Positions 14,601-27,707 of a stretch of 64,000 nt of DNA are shown here, piece by piece. Each line of letters starts with the position of its first letter. The stretch's first letter is position 1. This stretch comes from Elmis aenea (Eukaryota > Arthropoda > Insecta > Coleoptera > Elmidae): the NCBI GenBank assembly GCA_947652605.1, contig OX393579.1, positions 1,178,001 through 1,242,000 of the forward strand. The letters run 5' to 3'. The notes below the pieces were generated by a model. That model searched no databases. It had not been told where the DNA came from and saw only the letters and a program-made list of their open reading frames with translations. Made by a program: the position numbers and the translations under genes.

Positions 14601-17600
14601 TAATAGCCGAAAGGAATGAATATACCGTGGTATTGTCATTGTAAATTAATTTGATGTTCATTTTAAACCCACTAATTAAACGAGTGCTAAAAATTGGGCA
14701 ATTAATTTGTGTCATTAGCAGCCAAATTCGTTAGGGTTAATGATTTAGAACGTGTATTTTTATGTTCCTAAACTATTTTGCCCGTAAGTATAGACACTTT
14801 AATTAAATTTAATAGTGGATCTTAAGAATTGCCAAAGTACCACTAATTTAAATTGACTGGATAAGTTAAGCAAATCATAAAATTTTGCAGTTTAGAAATA
14901 AAATTAAATGGACACGTGTGTTGGCACTTTTATTGGTTTTTATTTGTTTTTAATGGACACATATGCAGTTTAAAAAAAAATTGCATTACCATATTTAACA
15001 GCTATTTGTATAATACTTTCAAAAATTATTGTTTCTATAACACAGTTTGGTGTTGATATTCGGTTTTATAATTATATTGTCTAGAATTCTAATTTTTGAT
15101 TGTTTTTCTTGTTAGCTGCTTGGAGTCATGTCTAAAAACTTTTAGTCTGAAAGTTAATATTCACTTAAAATTTTAATGTTATACAGCTTCGTGTTGTGCT
15201 ACCGAGAGTACAAGTATCGAAGAAGTCGTTTAAATAATTAAGTTTGAGAATTTTTATTGCCTCGCATTACGTAGATTGGATAAATTTAATTTTCCGTTTT
15301 TATATCAGTCTGTAAACATTTTTAAAATGAAACTTAGTGGCAGATGTAATACAAGAAGTCTGCGAAATTCTGTGAGCAATTTATTTATCGCGATAAGTTG
15401 TTAATTTTCGATTATATGCAGAATAAAATAGTCTGAGAATATAATTTTATAGCTGCGATTGAGTAAGGGACTTTTTAAAACCTTACTAAGCGTTTTCTAG
15501 AGAAAATCAGTATACGATTTGCTGTTTGCTTATTTTCCATTTACATAATATTCTTAGGATTTTGTCCACATAAACACCAATTTCATTTTATTGCTAGTTA
15601 TTAAACTTTTCCTTTCTGTCGTTTCAACAGCCCCAAATAAAAACTTATTGTAAAATTAACATAGAAACATATCCTAAAACTTGATTTTAGTATTGGACGA
15701 TATCTAATAATTTGTGATTAAGTTCTTGTTATACGCCGGCTAGCCTACTTTCTTATATTCTGTCCCTTTTTTTGTTTTTATTACCTAACGACGTGTGCGC
15801 GTTCAAAAATTCGCTTGATTGTTGCATCTAAGTTAAATATCTGGCCATCAGATTATCGTGAAATTGCCCTAGATTAGACAGTTGCATGTAAGGATGGTAT
15901 TAGTTTTTCTACCCAGTGACAGCTGAATAAAAAATTGATAGATGCTTTCATAAATTATGCATCTAAATTGAATTTCTTTAAACACTGCACCTCTGTTTCA
16001 AAATGAATTCCAAGAAATATTTAAAATGCATACGAATATCTTGTCTTAAACACATCAATGTGATTAAAGAAAATAATATAGTATTCCTATTAAAGCCAGT
16101 ATAACTATTCGAAATACAGAACAAAATTATGTTGACAGTAATTACGAGCACAATAGTCTTCAATAATTCCAATACCCCAGCTAGTTTTAAATTTTTAAGC
16201 CACTTTTAAAAATTAACCTTTTCCAAGAACACCATAACCAACTATCTTCGTATTTTAGTCCTAAAACTTTAGAGGGTCTTCTACACTTACACCAGTGCGA
16301 TTTTAATATTCCTTCTGTTTTTTCTTTTCATGTGACGTGATCGCTACATTATAATTCGTTCATTGAACGCAAACAAAGGCGACAAAACTTTTATAATTTC
16401 TTGTTATGCTAATCAGAAAAGCTGAAACTAATAATTGATGTCTTTTCTCTGAACAAAAGCGATTTTAATTCTGTTTTATCGGCTTCATTGCGCATTATAC
16501 GATTTCATTTTCATCTCATTGGAATACGATTGAGAATTTTGTCCGCTTGAATAAGCTCGTTAAGTATGACCAACAAAGTTCCAGTAATTGTTAACATAAC
16601 AATATTTTTAACGCAAAATTTTCATTATCACCAAGCATATTTCGGCGCGTCATGTACTTGTTTAAAAAATAAATTTTCCTGAATATGTAACTTTTAAAAT
16701 TTATCTGTGTTATCTCAACGCTCTCCGTTGGCTGCTTTTAAAATAATTACAAAGCGCAAATGGATTTGACACTACGCCAAGCATGTCATCCATTTTTTGC
16801 GCTTGTTCGCCATGGTTATAAGCTGCGTCGATTGTGCTTGATTATTTATTTCGTTTGCCTTGCGCTGCATTTGGTTCCACATAACATTGCATAAAATTGA
16901 CTCTTAAAATAAAACAAAATATGCTGCTAATTCAAACCACATTTTTATTTGTAATTGTAATGTACTATGAAGAATTTCTTGTAGACTCTGGGGTTTTTCA
17001 TCAGTGTGTTACCTTGATTATTTTTTATTTATTTACTTATTTACAAGCAATGTCGTTAAAACAATCATCAAAGCTCAAGCATGTTAATTGGGTTTGAAAG
17101 ATCTAGTTAAACAAAAAATCAGTATTGGAGCCATCATTTAGGTGAAAAATTGGTCGTTTAGTAGAATTGTGTATTAAAAGCAATTGTGACATTCAAATTT
17201 TAGAATTTTAAATAAACTTTCTGGCAGTTTTTAATTCTTGAAGTGCATGACTCATCATTCTTGAAAAAAGTTCTTCAACTAATTAACAGTTTTCACATTC
17301 TTGCAATTCTGATTTTCATGTTCCTACTTCTAAAATGAGAGCTCGTGGTCTTTTTAGAATATTTAAAATACCTTCGTTTTTTATTAAATTAGTTTGACCT
17401 TATATAGCGCAAATAACTTGCACATTAAACACACATTTTTACAGCATAGTCGACACTTTTTTTTTGTAGAACACGTGAAACATTCAGAAATAAAAATTCT
17501 TTGTTTTGTTTGAAGTTTTCAGGACGTTTTTTATGAAAATATTTAATTTTGAAACTCTTGAGTGAAAAAGCACCTGCATCTGTTTGAAGTTTTGCATAAA

Positions 17601-17908
17601 TTTAATTACCAAAGTTCTGATTTATTTGATTAAATGAACAAATGAATTTGTAAAAAGACTGCGCGCATTTGGATTTTGTTTTATGATAATATAATAGGTC
17701 AGTATATATTTATTTGTTATACTGCTAGAATTTTTGGGCGTGTTGCGGAAGAGTTCATTAAACTGCAATAAGTGTTAAAATTACAGGTCTGGTTGCAACA
17801 ATTTAATCTAAATCACACGCTCTCGCATTCCTTTTTACACAACGATTAACAAAACACGGCGCATAAACAAAAGAGACCCGAACGAACGAACCTCTCAGTT
17901 TGCTTAAC
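11694..17908 (-). other. Probable intron, no supported exon
   Basis: This is AT-rich sequence between the GC-rich exon at 11329-11693 and the candidate first exon at 17909-17992. A 106-codon ATG-initiated minus-strand frame at 14119-14439 has fairly even codon use but no recognisable motif and no splice evidence. The stretch at 11960-12170 is less AT-rich than its surroundings and may be old repeat DNA. Further exons of the flanking gene could be hidden here. Confidence 0.4.
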
Positions 17909-17992
17909 CTTGGCGTCTTCATTGAAATTTCTCTGTAGCAAGTGGCTCATTTGAAGCCGCAGGGTCGTTCTCTCTTCTGGAAGATCTTAAAT
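17909..17992 (-). CDS. Candidate first coding exon of the unrecognised gene
   Basis: A strong pyrimidine-rich acceptor (TGTCTTGTTGCAG) precedes 17992. The first ATG, at 17950, opens a 14-codon frame MSHLLQRNFNEDAK that ends at an AAG|GTTAAG donor at 17909. The exon closes in phase 0, and the GC-rich exon downstream on the minus strand also opens in phase 0 at 11693 (or 11714), so the pieces can be joined without a frame break. That would give a protein of about 203 residues. The surrounding 17.8-18.3 kb is visibly richer in G+C and CpG than its flanks, as expected near a promoter or first exon. Support is limited to splice signals and phase. It could instead be an internal exon or chance. Confidence 0.3.
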
Positions 17993-20900
17993 CTGCAACA
18001 AGACACATCCATCCGCTCGAGGGCACAGGACGCGTCCAAAGACATAATCGGCCGTCTTTTATTTTAGAGACAAAATATTCAAATCGAAACTTCAACCGTC
18101 TTCACGGCCGATTCGATAAATATTCATACAATTGCAACCCGCAAAAAACGAGAGTAAAATCTTTAACTGTTATTTATTCCAAATATTTCCTCTCGCCCGA
18201 GTGCGAATATTTTGTTTTCAAGCGAAACGCAATCAAGTGGGCGTAGTGACAGGAAAAAGCGCCCGTTTTTTTCGTTAGATGATGTATAATTGATTTTGAA
18301 CACGATTACGACGTAAATGCAGGCAAAAACGTATTGCCACTATTATTATCCAAATTGATCCCTTCACTGGATAATTATCGGTATCGTTTTGTTTCTAAAG
18401 AACGGCCTACTTCGTACTTAATGTTGGATAATAAGGCGAATTGCGAAGATGGACTACTAAATATTTTGTTAGGAAGAAAGTAACTCCGGACTTCTTTCTT
18501 TCTAAGTTAATAATATGTGATTAGTAGGTTAAAACTTGGTACATGTGGGTAGGATAATGTTTATCGCTTTGATGAGTTATTAAATAATTTCTCAAAATAG
18601 AATCGCCTTGAAAATGTTAACGGTTTTAATATGAGAAAATATTACCCACAATTTTTGCTGAAAAAAGAATTTCCACAACGTTAATAAAACTTAAAGTATC
18701 CTACAAATTTACAATTTATAAATACATTTAGGCAAAAATTACTTTTCCTATTGTGTATTGTGTATGCAGAATCTCTCGTAAAAAAAAACAATTTTGAAGA
18801 CTTTCTTAATTGTTTTTAATAAAAAATATTTGTAGTTCATTTAAACAATAATTACCTACATCACACAAAGATTTAACTTTGAAAATAGTACAAGTTTAAT
18901 TGCCTTCTTGCTGTTTTAAAGAAGGTACAGTATGAGAAATATTATTACCAAATTGGTCCATTCAGTTCTTTTCAAAATAATATTAGTATAAAGTACCTTG
19001 TCACTTTTTCGGCTTTTCATTTTCAATGTATTCAATATTCTTATCGTCTCTTCAGTTACCACTAACGGTTTGACATTTGCAATTTATTCCAGTACATTAC
19101 CCATCTCATTAAATATCTTCTACTTCAAGGAAATTGTCAGCATACACCGCATTATGAAAATCTACCGTTTTTATCGACACAATCTCTGCCTTGAGTTCCT
19201 GTTACCTATAAATGTCCACTATGATCCTGTATAGCTCAATTAAGCCAAGACTTATATTTGTGTTTTATATTGGGTAACCGTTGATTGACAATTTTATTTA
19301 TTCCTGGCCATTAAAATGATGCACATAATATGTGGTATTAATATAATTTCGTGAAAAAAATATCTGATTATCGTGTCATATACAAGATAATCAGAAACGA
19401 ATAAAATTTTATATTCCATAACTTTTGTGCTTCTTTTTATGCTTTAGTTTTAACACGAAGGTCTTTGAAACTATTAAATATAGTATATGTAGTATATTTC
19501 CTAAAACTTTGTTATCCAAATTTCGTTTTCAAAGATTAGGGCTTTTATATATAAATAAAAATTCGTCTAATTTCAATACCTGCATAATTTATAATACATA
19601 AGTTTTAGAATGAAATTCCATTGTTTTAAAATACAACATGGCCGTTTGAATGTTAAATTTTACAGAAACTAATATTTTGGACAAACTAGAAAATTTAATT
19701 AATTTTAACAGACTATGTGTATTTTTATAACATAAGATCAAATTTTAAAAGGGCAGCAGGATATACGTATACAAATTTTTGTTCAATAATTTGTTTCGAC
19801 TATTTCACTTTTTTTGCTTTTGAAGTTTTTTAACTCAGTTTAATTCATAAGAGTTTTCCAATAGCAATTCTAAATACAAATATCCAAAATTTTTAAACTT
19901 GTCTTTACTACATAAAAATAATTATTTGTAGTGTCTGTAAAAATACTTTTTTTAATGTTTTATAATCGAAAATTTCAATGATTATGTAGAGAATATAATA
20001 ACAACCAAAACATATTATTAATTCAGTACTGGTCTAGCTTTAATCATAACTTAAAACGTTTTACAGGAAAAGGCTAAAAAAGATAATATCGTAATAAATC
20101 CAAAGGCACAAAAAATACCGCCGCTATCAACGAACTGCTCCAGTTAAAATTCTGTATTTGCATTTCAAGTAAAAAGTCAACAAACTTTTGCCGTCATAAA
20201 AACATAATTACATATTCCAAACTACTTTTACGCATTCCGAACTGTAATTTTAGTTGCAACTACCGCACAGGATCCTACACCTAAAATATTACACTAGCAG
20301 GTTAAGAAAAATTGCAACAAAATAAGCAAAGTTAGAAACTTTGATGTGCAAGATAAATAATATGCCCGTAATGTTTTTTTTAGCAATTCAATTTATGTCG
20401 ACCAGTGAAAACTAACTCGTCTTAAATTGGAGTGAACCAAATACCGAGCAGTCGAGATTATTTATGTATGGCAAATTAAATTCTCACAGTAGGATTCCCT
20501 AGAAAAACTGACACGTCAATGCGCTATTAAAGTATTAAACAATATAAAAAATGTACTTACAGCGTACAATAAAAAGAAAAATTGCTTAGATTAATACATC
20601 AAGAAAGTATAACATATGCATGGGATGTTTTTTTAAAACAATACAGAATTTTATAAATATCTATATAGCTATGATTAGTAGTACTATAGCGTGTTAGAAG
20701 CTACAGGCGATGTTAAAAAAATAAATGAGTAATTCAGAGCGATATATTTGAAGAAAAACATGCTTTTGGTTATCTGTAGAATTTAATTTTTCGAAATTAA
20801 CATTTTTATTTTTTTTTGGGCTTTGATTTTCACTTTTTTTGATTTCGAAAATAAATTTCTATTTCCAAGTTAAGACTTCAATTTTAATCAATCGATAGGT

Positions 20901-22689
20901 ATGTACTTCCATAGTTGCCCGATGTGAAAAACTCGCTAGTAGCCGCATGTGGCATTGTTACACACATTTCTGTGAAAACTTTGCCCATATGTTACTTCAG
21001 ATTATTGCATCAATACCCATCACACGTTCCTAACAATGAACTTGACTTTCATTTCCGGTATTCCTGTATTTTCGTCGATCAACGTACTTCTTTGACAATA
21101 GGATACGTTGAAAGGTTTCTTTCTAAGCCTACAGAAGTTGAAAGATATTTTTTGAAGCGAAAAATCGCGAATTTTAATTTTTTTGAAATTTAGAAAACAA
21201 CTTAGATAAGCGGAGAAATACCCAAGATGTAAAATTAATAATGATTTTATTACTTTAAACAATATTCATTTTATTAATTACACGCCAATAATGTACTTAA
21301 CTGATGTCAAAAAGGCTTTGATTTCTTTTTTTAAGTTGCTATTTTTTGTCAGTGACAAATGTGAGTCTGTTTTAAACACCTAATATGTTATTTTACTTTT
21401 GTTTTGAGCCCGGTTGCTTGCCAGTGCGATTTAAACGCTAGAAGCCATCTTAAAAACAATACTTACCGCCAAAGTTCAATTACATATTATTACGGATAAT
21501 GAATGTAGCGAAACGCAACCGCCAAAATGAATGTTAACAATCCCTTAAGTGGGTTACGATTACATTCAAAACGAAGCCGCGGCTCAACCATTAATAAAGT
21601 TGATGCAAGTGAACGTTTACAGGCTCGTAAACAATTTAAATTAGAACCGACAAGACGAATTTAATGATTGCAAAGAAGTTGGAAGTAAAGGTGTTCTACA
21701 TTCCTTTGAGTATTAGGAGATACAGAATAAATTGTTGGGTGGCTTCTACAGGGCGCGTCAAAATGCTGGCACATTGAATAATTTAAGAGTAGAAACTTTC
21801 TTATTTGTGTGGATAAAATAAAAGCTTATATGTCTTCATGGCCATAAATAAAAGTAATTCAAATTCAAAAGTTGGATAACGAAAACTTTAATTTTTTTTA
21901 AATATTAGATAGGTACAATCAAAATTATTAGTTGATGTATATAGTGATCCAATGGCTAAAATTAAAATCCTGATAACCAAGCTCCAACTATGAAGGCAAT
22001 TAATTATTGTAGAAGCTCCTTTGTTTTTAAAGTATACATACTCTAAACTTATTGACTGTGCCAGATTTTTTGTCGCATCCTATGCATCAAAGTAGCTTAG
22101 CCTCTTCAACACATTCTTAAATGCAACGCGAAGAAACCGACATATCATGTCTTTGAGCTACAATCGAACCAGTCGCATATCTGGGGACCTAACCTGTTTG
22201 CACACATCTGCGTGTATAGTAAAAGTCTAATCCTCATTTCTCTTTCCTTTTCCGTGGCCTGAAATATTCTTCTCCGACTACTGCTAACACGGCCTCTAAT
22301 AAAGTGTGTTTCTGGCGAGTACCCTAAACGTATAATTTTTTACATATTCGGTAATTGCTGGCTCGGGCCCAACTTGCGAGTAGTTATGTGTAGCACAAAG
22401 AAATATCAAACAAAGATTGTCGGTCGGCAGATTCGATAATAATTCTGCCCACGATATCGATGTAAATTATTCGGACGGTGTTGACTTTGTTGACCTCATC
22501 TGGAAAAAAAAGTTTGTGGACACAATCCTGGTTGGTAAATAACGAAATGAAATTTGAAGATTAATTTTGTTATGATTTTTTTCCTACACCTAACAGTAGA
22601 AGGACACATGACTAAATAATAAAATGATTATTCTGTTAATTTTATATGTAGGGTGACAATTATTATTGTTATTAGTTATTTTTTTGGTT
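17993..22689. other. Intergenic AT-rich DNA
   Basis: A moderately GC-rich block at about 18000-18260 may hold the promoter or untranslated first exon of the minus-strand gene. The rest is AT-rich with no supported gene. The overlapping opposite-strand frames around 20915-21262 have no motif and are not called. Confidence 0.45.
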
Positions 22690-22990
22690 TCTTTTATCCT
22701 TTCTTTCATTATCTGACCTGGAGTTGCCTAAGATCTTCCATCTACTCAGCGATCGACCTCTATTTCTCTTCGTGCCTGCTTCAGTTTCTGGTAGAATCTT
22801 TGTTGTTCTTTCATCTTGTAGTCTGTATATATGTCCCAGCCGCCGTAATCTTTGTATTCTTGCAATGGTTGTTATTTTTTATTAACTATACACTTTCATG
22901 ACTTCCTTATTTGTTCTTTTTTTCGCCACCAGTCTGCTTCTTTTATGCCTCCATATATTTTCCTGAGCATCATCTTTCCTATACTTTTAG
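22690..22990 (-). mobile_element. Decayed LINE (non-LTR retrotransposon) RT tail
   Basis: On the minus strand the translation gives a block reading RKIYGGIKEADWWR. After a one-base frameshift in a run of A it reads RTNKEVMKVYS, then two stop codons, then IQRLRRLGHIYRLQDERTTK, ending in GTKRNRGRSLSRW. This order (IYGG-KE, W-RRTN-E, then IQRLR-LGH-R) is the familiar C-terminal region of insect non-LTR endonuclease/reverse-transcriptase proteins. The frameshift and the stops show it is dead. No poly-A tail or target-site duplication was identified, so the limits given are those of the recognisable homology. The opposite-strand frames at 22653-23100 are its shadow. Confidence 0.8.
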
Positions 22991-25900
22991 TTAGGTCTCT
23001 TGGTGTTTATTTAGAATCCAAATTTTGCACCTCTTGGACAAATCTTTTAAAGTGTACCTATTATTGCTTATTTTTTAAACATTCTTATTTAATAATTTAA
23101 CTGTTTAAAATAATAGCCTAATTTTTTTTCTGAACAAAGCCAAAAAGCACAAAAATCAGGTGATAGCTAAAACGCTTTTAAACACAAATAATAATTTCGT
23201 TCATTTTTAAACCACCCTGAATATTATAAACAAAAACTTATCACACAAAAAAAGACACTTCTATTTATTTCCCTGTGGCTGCGAGGTATATTATTTAATA
23301 TTTCAAAGAGATTTACGGTTTTAATTTTCAATGCACATGGCATGACAAATATATTGTTGAAGATAAGCGCGTTTTTATGAACGGGCAGTTTGAAAAGGCT
23401 CTTTTTATAACGTTGAAAGCGATTCAGGAATTATAAATGCATCTCAAACATAAAGAAAGCAATCCACGAGACTTCCAGGTTGGTAAACAGTCCTGCCAGG
23501 CTTTATTCCGCCTCTGTAAACACGTTCGTACCTTAAATATTGTACGTTTTATGAAACGTTTTAAAGCACACCATAAAACTAATTAATGTACGGTGCGCCG
23601 AAAAATTTTATGATAGCTATTGGTTACTTGTAAATCGCTATTGTCACAAGGTCAGTTGAATAAGAGAACATTTACCTGTTACAAAGAGCACTTTAGATAT
23701 GCTTTTAGTTAGTTAAAAAAAAAAGATTTTTGTATCTTTATTTTATTTTCATTAAAATTCTAAACAATAATTAAAAAGTCCAAGAATGTAATAATGTCTC
23801 GATTTTTGAATTTTGTGGGCTTAATGTTATGATAGTAGCGATAAAAGCAGTAAAAATATATCATTCACATTTCATTGTACATTAAAACATTTATTTTAGA
23901 CCACAAAATTCGTGTTTGAACTCATTTTCCATTCTAATATTGACAATGGATGAAACGCCCATGTAAAAATTATTGCTCTAAAATTTTAAGAACAATGGCA
24001 CCTCTTTTTATTTTTATCTGTGTAACCGTATATCATTCCAACAACAGTTATGAGCAACAAAAGTTTCTTTTAATATTTCGTCTTTATTGTACAATTTTCT
24101 TAGCGTCCATTAAAAGTACATTAAATGATTTTTGACGCTTGCAACTAACGGAAAACATTATTGCATGTTTTAAAGCGTTATTTCACTGCATTTTTCTTAT
24201 TACGACTGCACTTTATATCGCGCAAAATGCATTACTGTTTCGTTTCAAGCTGTTATACATAGGTATGAAATTTTTGAAATGAAAAAGTCATAAAATGCAT
24301 TCCATTTTCAGTGTCTAGCACAAATTGATACATACTGAATCCTGAAATGTTAGTTTAATAAAACAGAAGTTATCATTTTCCAGCAAACTTTTTCACGATA
24401 ACCTTGCAAAATGTTCAAAGTAAAACTTATTTTAAAGAATTTTTTATTAAAATTATAGCTTATTGTACCTAAAGCTCATTTTTATTAGGAAGTCGTAAGA
24501 GCTTTTATTTTTCCTTTTGAAATATGTGCACTTGATTATTTCAAAATTATTTTGACACGCGCTGTAGATATGCATATTTCTAGGACATTTCATAGATCAA
24601 TCGAATTAAAGTGTGTAATGAAATACATTTTTTTATGTAGAAGTTACAATCCCTTTGGAAATGTTGATTGGTGTATTGTGGGTGGCCTATAAGTTACAGA
24701 CTGAGGTTGTTAGATACTTATTTTTAGTGGCACTGAATTGTACTAGCATAAATGCATAGAATTTAAAAACCAAACAACTTTGTGTTTTAAATAAACTAAT
24801 TTGAATAAAAATACTCAATTAAAAAATTCTGGGACCTCATAATATTGTCTTACCAATAAGGAAGCTTTTAAATATTACATGCTCTAATAGAAAATACTTA
24901 CTATAGATATTTTTTTTAATTGTCGGATTAAGCTTTGAGGGCACCTTTAAGATCGATTTGATCTAGACGTTAGCTGTAGGTCATTTTGCGGAATCCACAA
25001 GTACCTTAATGCGACGATTAACAAATTAAAAACTTCCTTTATGGCCACAAATTACGCCATATATTAGAAATTCTGCAGTTGAATGCTGTTATAATTTAAA
25101 CGACGTTTTAACTGCTCTTGAAAAGTGCAGACCATTCTGTAAATTTTATTTGTACCGTATATTGATTATATTCCAATCTTTAAATCTTTTTTGGTTCACA
25201 AAAATATGCGTTTTTAATCACAGTATAGTACTTTCATTTCGTTTGATTTTCCTTAAAAAAAAAATTGATGTGTGTGTGACATATAAATACGTTCAATAAA
25301 AATCTTTTAAGACTCCCGACTTCTTGTATAAAAAAAGAATAATTTTAATTAAACTTAGTTGTATTACCTGAATGAATAATTCACGTATTCATGTCAGTAA
25401 CATCTTAGGCGATTTATTATTCTTCGTATGCGTTATGTTCAAATTTTGTTTTGTGAAGTCGTTCGGCTTGTTGAAAGAGGTTGACATTTTGGAGCCAATT
25501 GCCTGTAATAATTACTACACAATGCACAAAATTACTGCCAGCGGTTATAAAAGAGGAAGTAATACACATAAATTTGCTAGTATGTCATTCCTTTAGGATA
25601 TTGCCCTATTTAAAAGACAAATATTGCCACTAATGTCGAGGTAATGGGGAAAAATTACCATCCGCATTGGAAAACGGTAGTAAATATCTGTTTTCTTAAA
25701 AGATGTGTTAATGAACTTTTTTAAGAAAGCGTACTAGCTTTATTTTTGTGAGCATTAATATGTTTTTCCTTAGTTATTATCCTTCTGCCAAAGAAAAAGT
25801 AACAAATTAAATTCAGGTATGATAACCATTTTCTGAAAATTAAAACTAAACAAATAACACCTTTAGTTTGTCAAAAATGGCCTAAAAAAGTTTTTCAGTA

Positions 25901-27479
25901 GTGTTTATATATTTAAAAACAATAAAGATACCCTAAGCAAGCAATGCATTTTCACTTTTAATTTGTTCAAAAACAGTCTTACACAATTATTGTTGGCAAA
26001 AACTTGATAATGTAAAAAAGTTTTATTAGGAATATTATCTTTCTTTATAATAGAATCGTTTTTTAACAAAATCTATACCAATTTCGAGGCTTGTCCTCTT
26101 TATCAGTAGATATCTTTTTGTTTTCTTTAAGTAGCAACTTTTTTGTAGCCAAGTTATTATTAATTAAACTCACATATATTGTATTTATACATAAAAATCT
26201 GATTAGGTAGTTGTTCTGCCAAAAAAACTCGAGAAATTGTCACAATCATTTTCGCAAAAATCTTTTTCATTTTCCCAAGAGATGGCCGCACTTCATGGCC
26301 TACTTTCGTTTGTATGCAAAACCAACTACAGAACTTCTGGTTAAAACGAGTCCAATCAATATATTTTAATAAGGGTTCAAGAGGCAATTTTCTTGGCTCT
26401 GTTCATCGGTTTTGTTTTATGAAATATGGCTAGTGGCCTTTAAGCATGCGAAATTTCTGATGTCAAGAACAATAAAAAGATTACTTTACTGTTGAAAATG
26501 TTTCCTGGAGTTCGTATGTTGATTTTAGTGTCATGCACAGAGGGAAACTCGTATATCTTTATATTGTTTTTACGTTGATATGGGGTTTGGCGGTCTAGTA
26601 TTTTAAAAATTGATAGTAAAAAAAGTTTTTTATTGTGTTAGCGTCTTCTTCACAACATTGAAAAGCGACGTAGGTTAACGTTTTGAAATAAAATTGATCA
26701 ATATAGGTTTTGGAACATCCTAATTATTTATATTATTGTGGGGTTAACTGAAAATGTACATAGACCTTAAGACTTAAGAACTATTTTCTTGTTATCGATG
26801 TAGAATCTTATCTCGATTACAATCTTATACCAGTCGTGATTAAAATAGAATGGAATCATTATCAATAAATACTTGTAAATAAATTTAAGTTGCTCCCTTA
26901 TTAATATAAATTAGTCTAATTATAAAATCATTATGAAGGATCCCCTGTAGAAATGCTTTTCTAGTTTCTGGACTCTAGTATTTTCATCTTCATCGGCCTT
27001 TAACGTATGGTAAAACCCTTTTTTTATGTCCTAGAACCCACCATATAATAGAAAACATGTAATAATTATAAGTTCTGTAAAAGCATTTTACGCTGGCGTG
27101 TCAGATAATATTTACATTTTACGCCTAAGTAAGCGATAAAAGCTACATCTAATGTGTTTTTTATTGATTATCTTTACATAAATTTGTATAGGATATCGGA
27201 AAGTGTCTATTTTATATTAATTGTCTTGGTAATTGCTGATATGTTCATGTTTTTACTTTGTCAAATCGCTAAGAAAAGTAACTACTCATAAATAACTTAT
27301 AACCGAATAGTGTTACTGGTGGAGTATCTATTATTTTACTGAAAAATAAATGTTTTGGAGGTAAAATGCGATTACATTCGTAAAAATATAGTTGGGGTAA
27401 ATTCTGAAATTTGATATTGATGAAAAGGTCGGCGATTCCAACGCGTAACGCGATTAACTCCTGCGTAATACGCACGTAC
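22991..27479. other. Intergenic DNA upstream of the transporter
   Basis: This is AT-rich with no supported gene. At 26926-26970 a short segment (TTATGAAGGATC...AAATGCTTTTCTAG) resembles one arm of the palindromic element at 47126-47232 and may be a decayed relative. Confidence 0.45.
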
Positions 27480-27707
27480 GCATATGTATCACATGGACTT
27501 TTATTCTTACCTTAACCTTGAACTGTGACACGATCGCAATTTCGCGGACCACGTGTTTTTAAGGGCGTGAGTAGGGCAGCATGCAAGAATGGTCCAGATT
27601 ATTGATCCGTCCTCATCCTAGAGTTGGCGCGCTCGCCTAAAGAGCGCAGGGTGATCGCCAGAAGCTCAAAGACGTCGCAGGCGACCAAACGTGGTAGTTT
27701 AGCAACC
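27480..27707 (+). promoter_or_regulatory. Probable promoter and 5' UTR of the transporter
   Basis: This block is much richer in G+C and CpG than the flanking DNA and leads directly into the start codon at 27708. It contains a CACGTG E-box at 27550-27555. No clear TATA box is visible. An in-frame stop at 27603-27605, with no ATG between it and 27708, fixes the transporter start. The transcription start itself cannot be placed from sequence. Confidence 0.4.

Noticed and set aside
22653..23100. Hydrophobic plus-strand frames
   Set aside because: Antisense of the LINE reverse-transcriptase relic; the minus strand gives the recognisable blocks.
27624..27707. N-terminal extension of the transporter (ARSPKERR...)
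   Set aside because: It opens on TTG with no ATG before 27708, and the ATG at 27708 has a good context. The extension is treated as 5' UTR.
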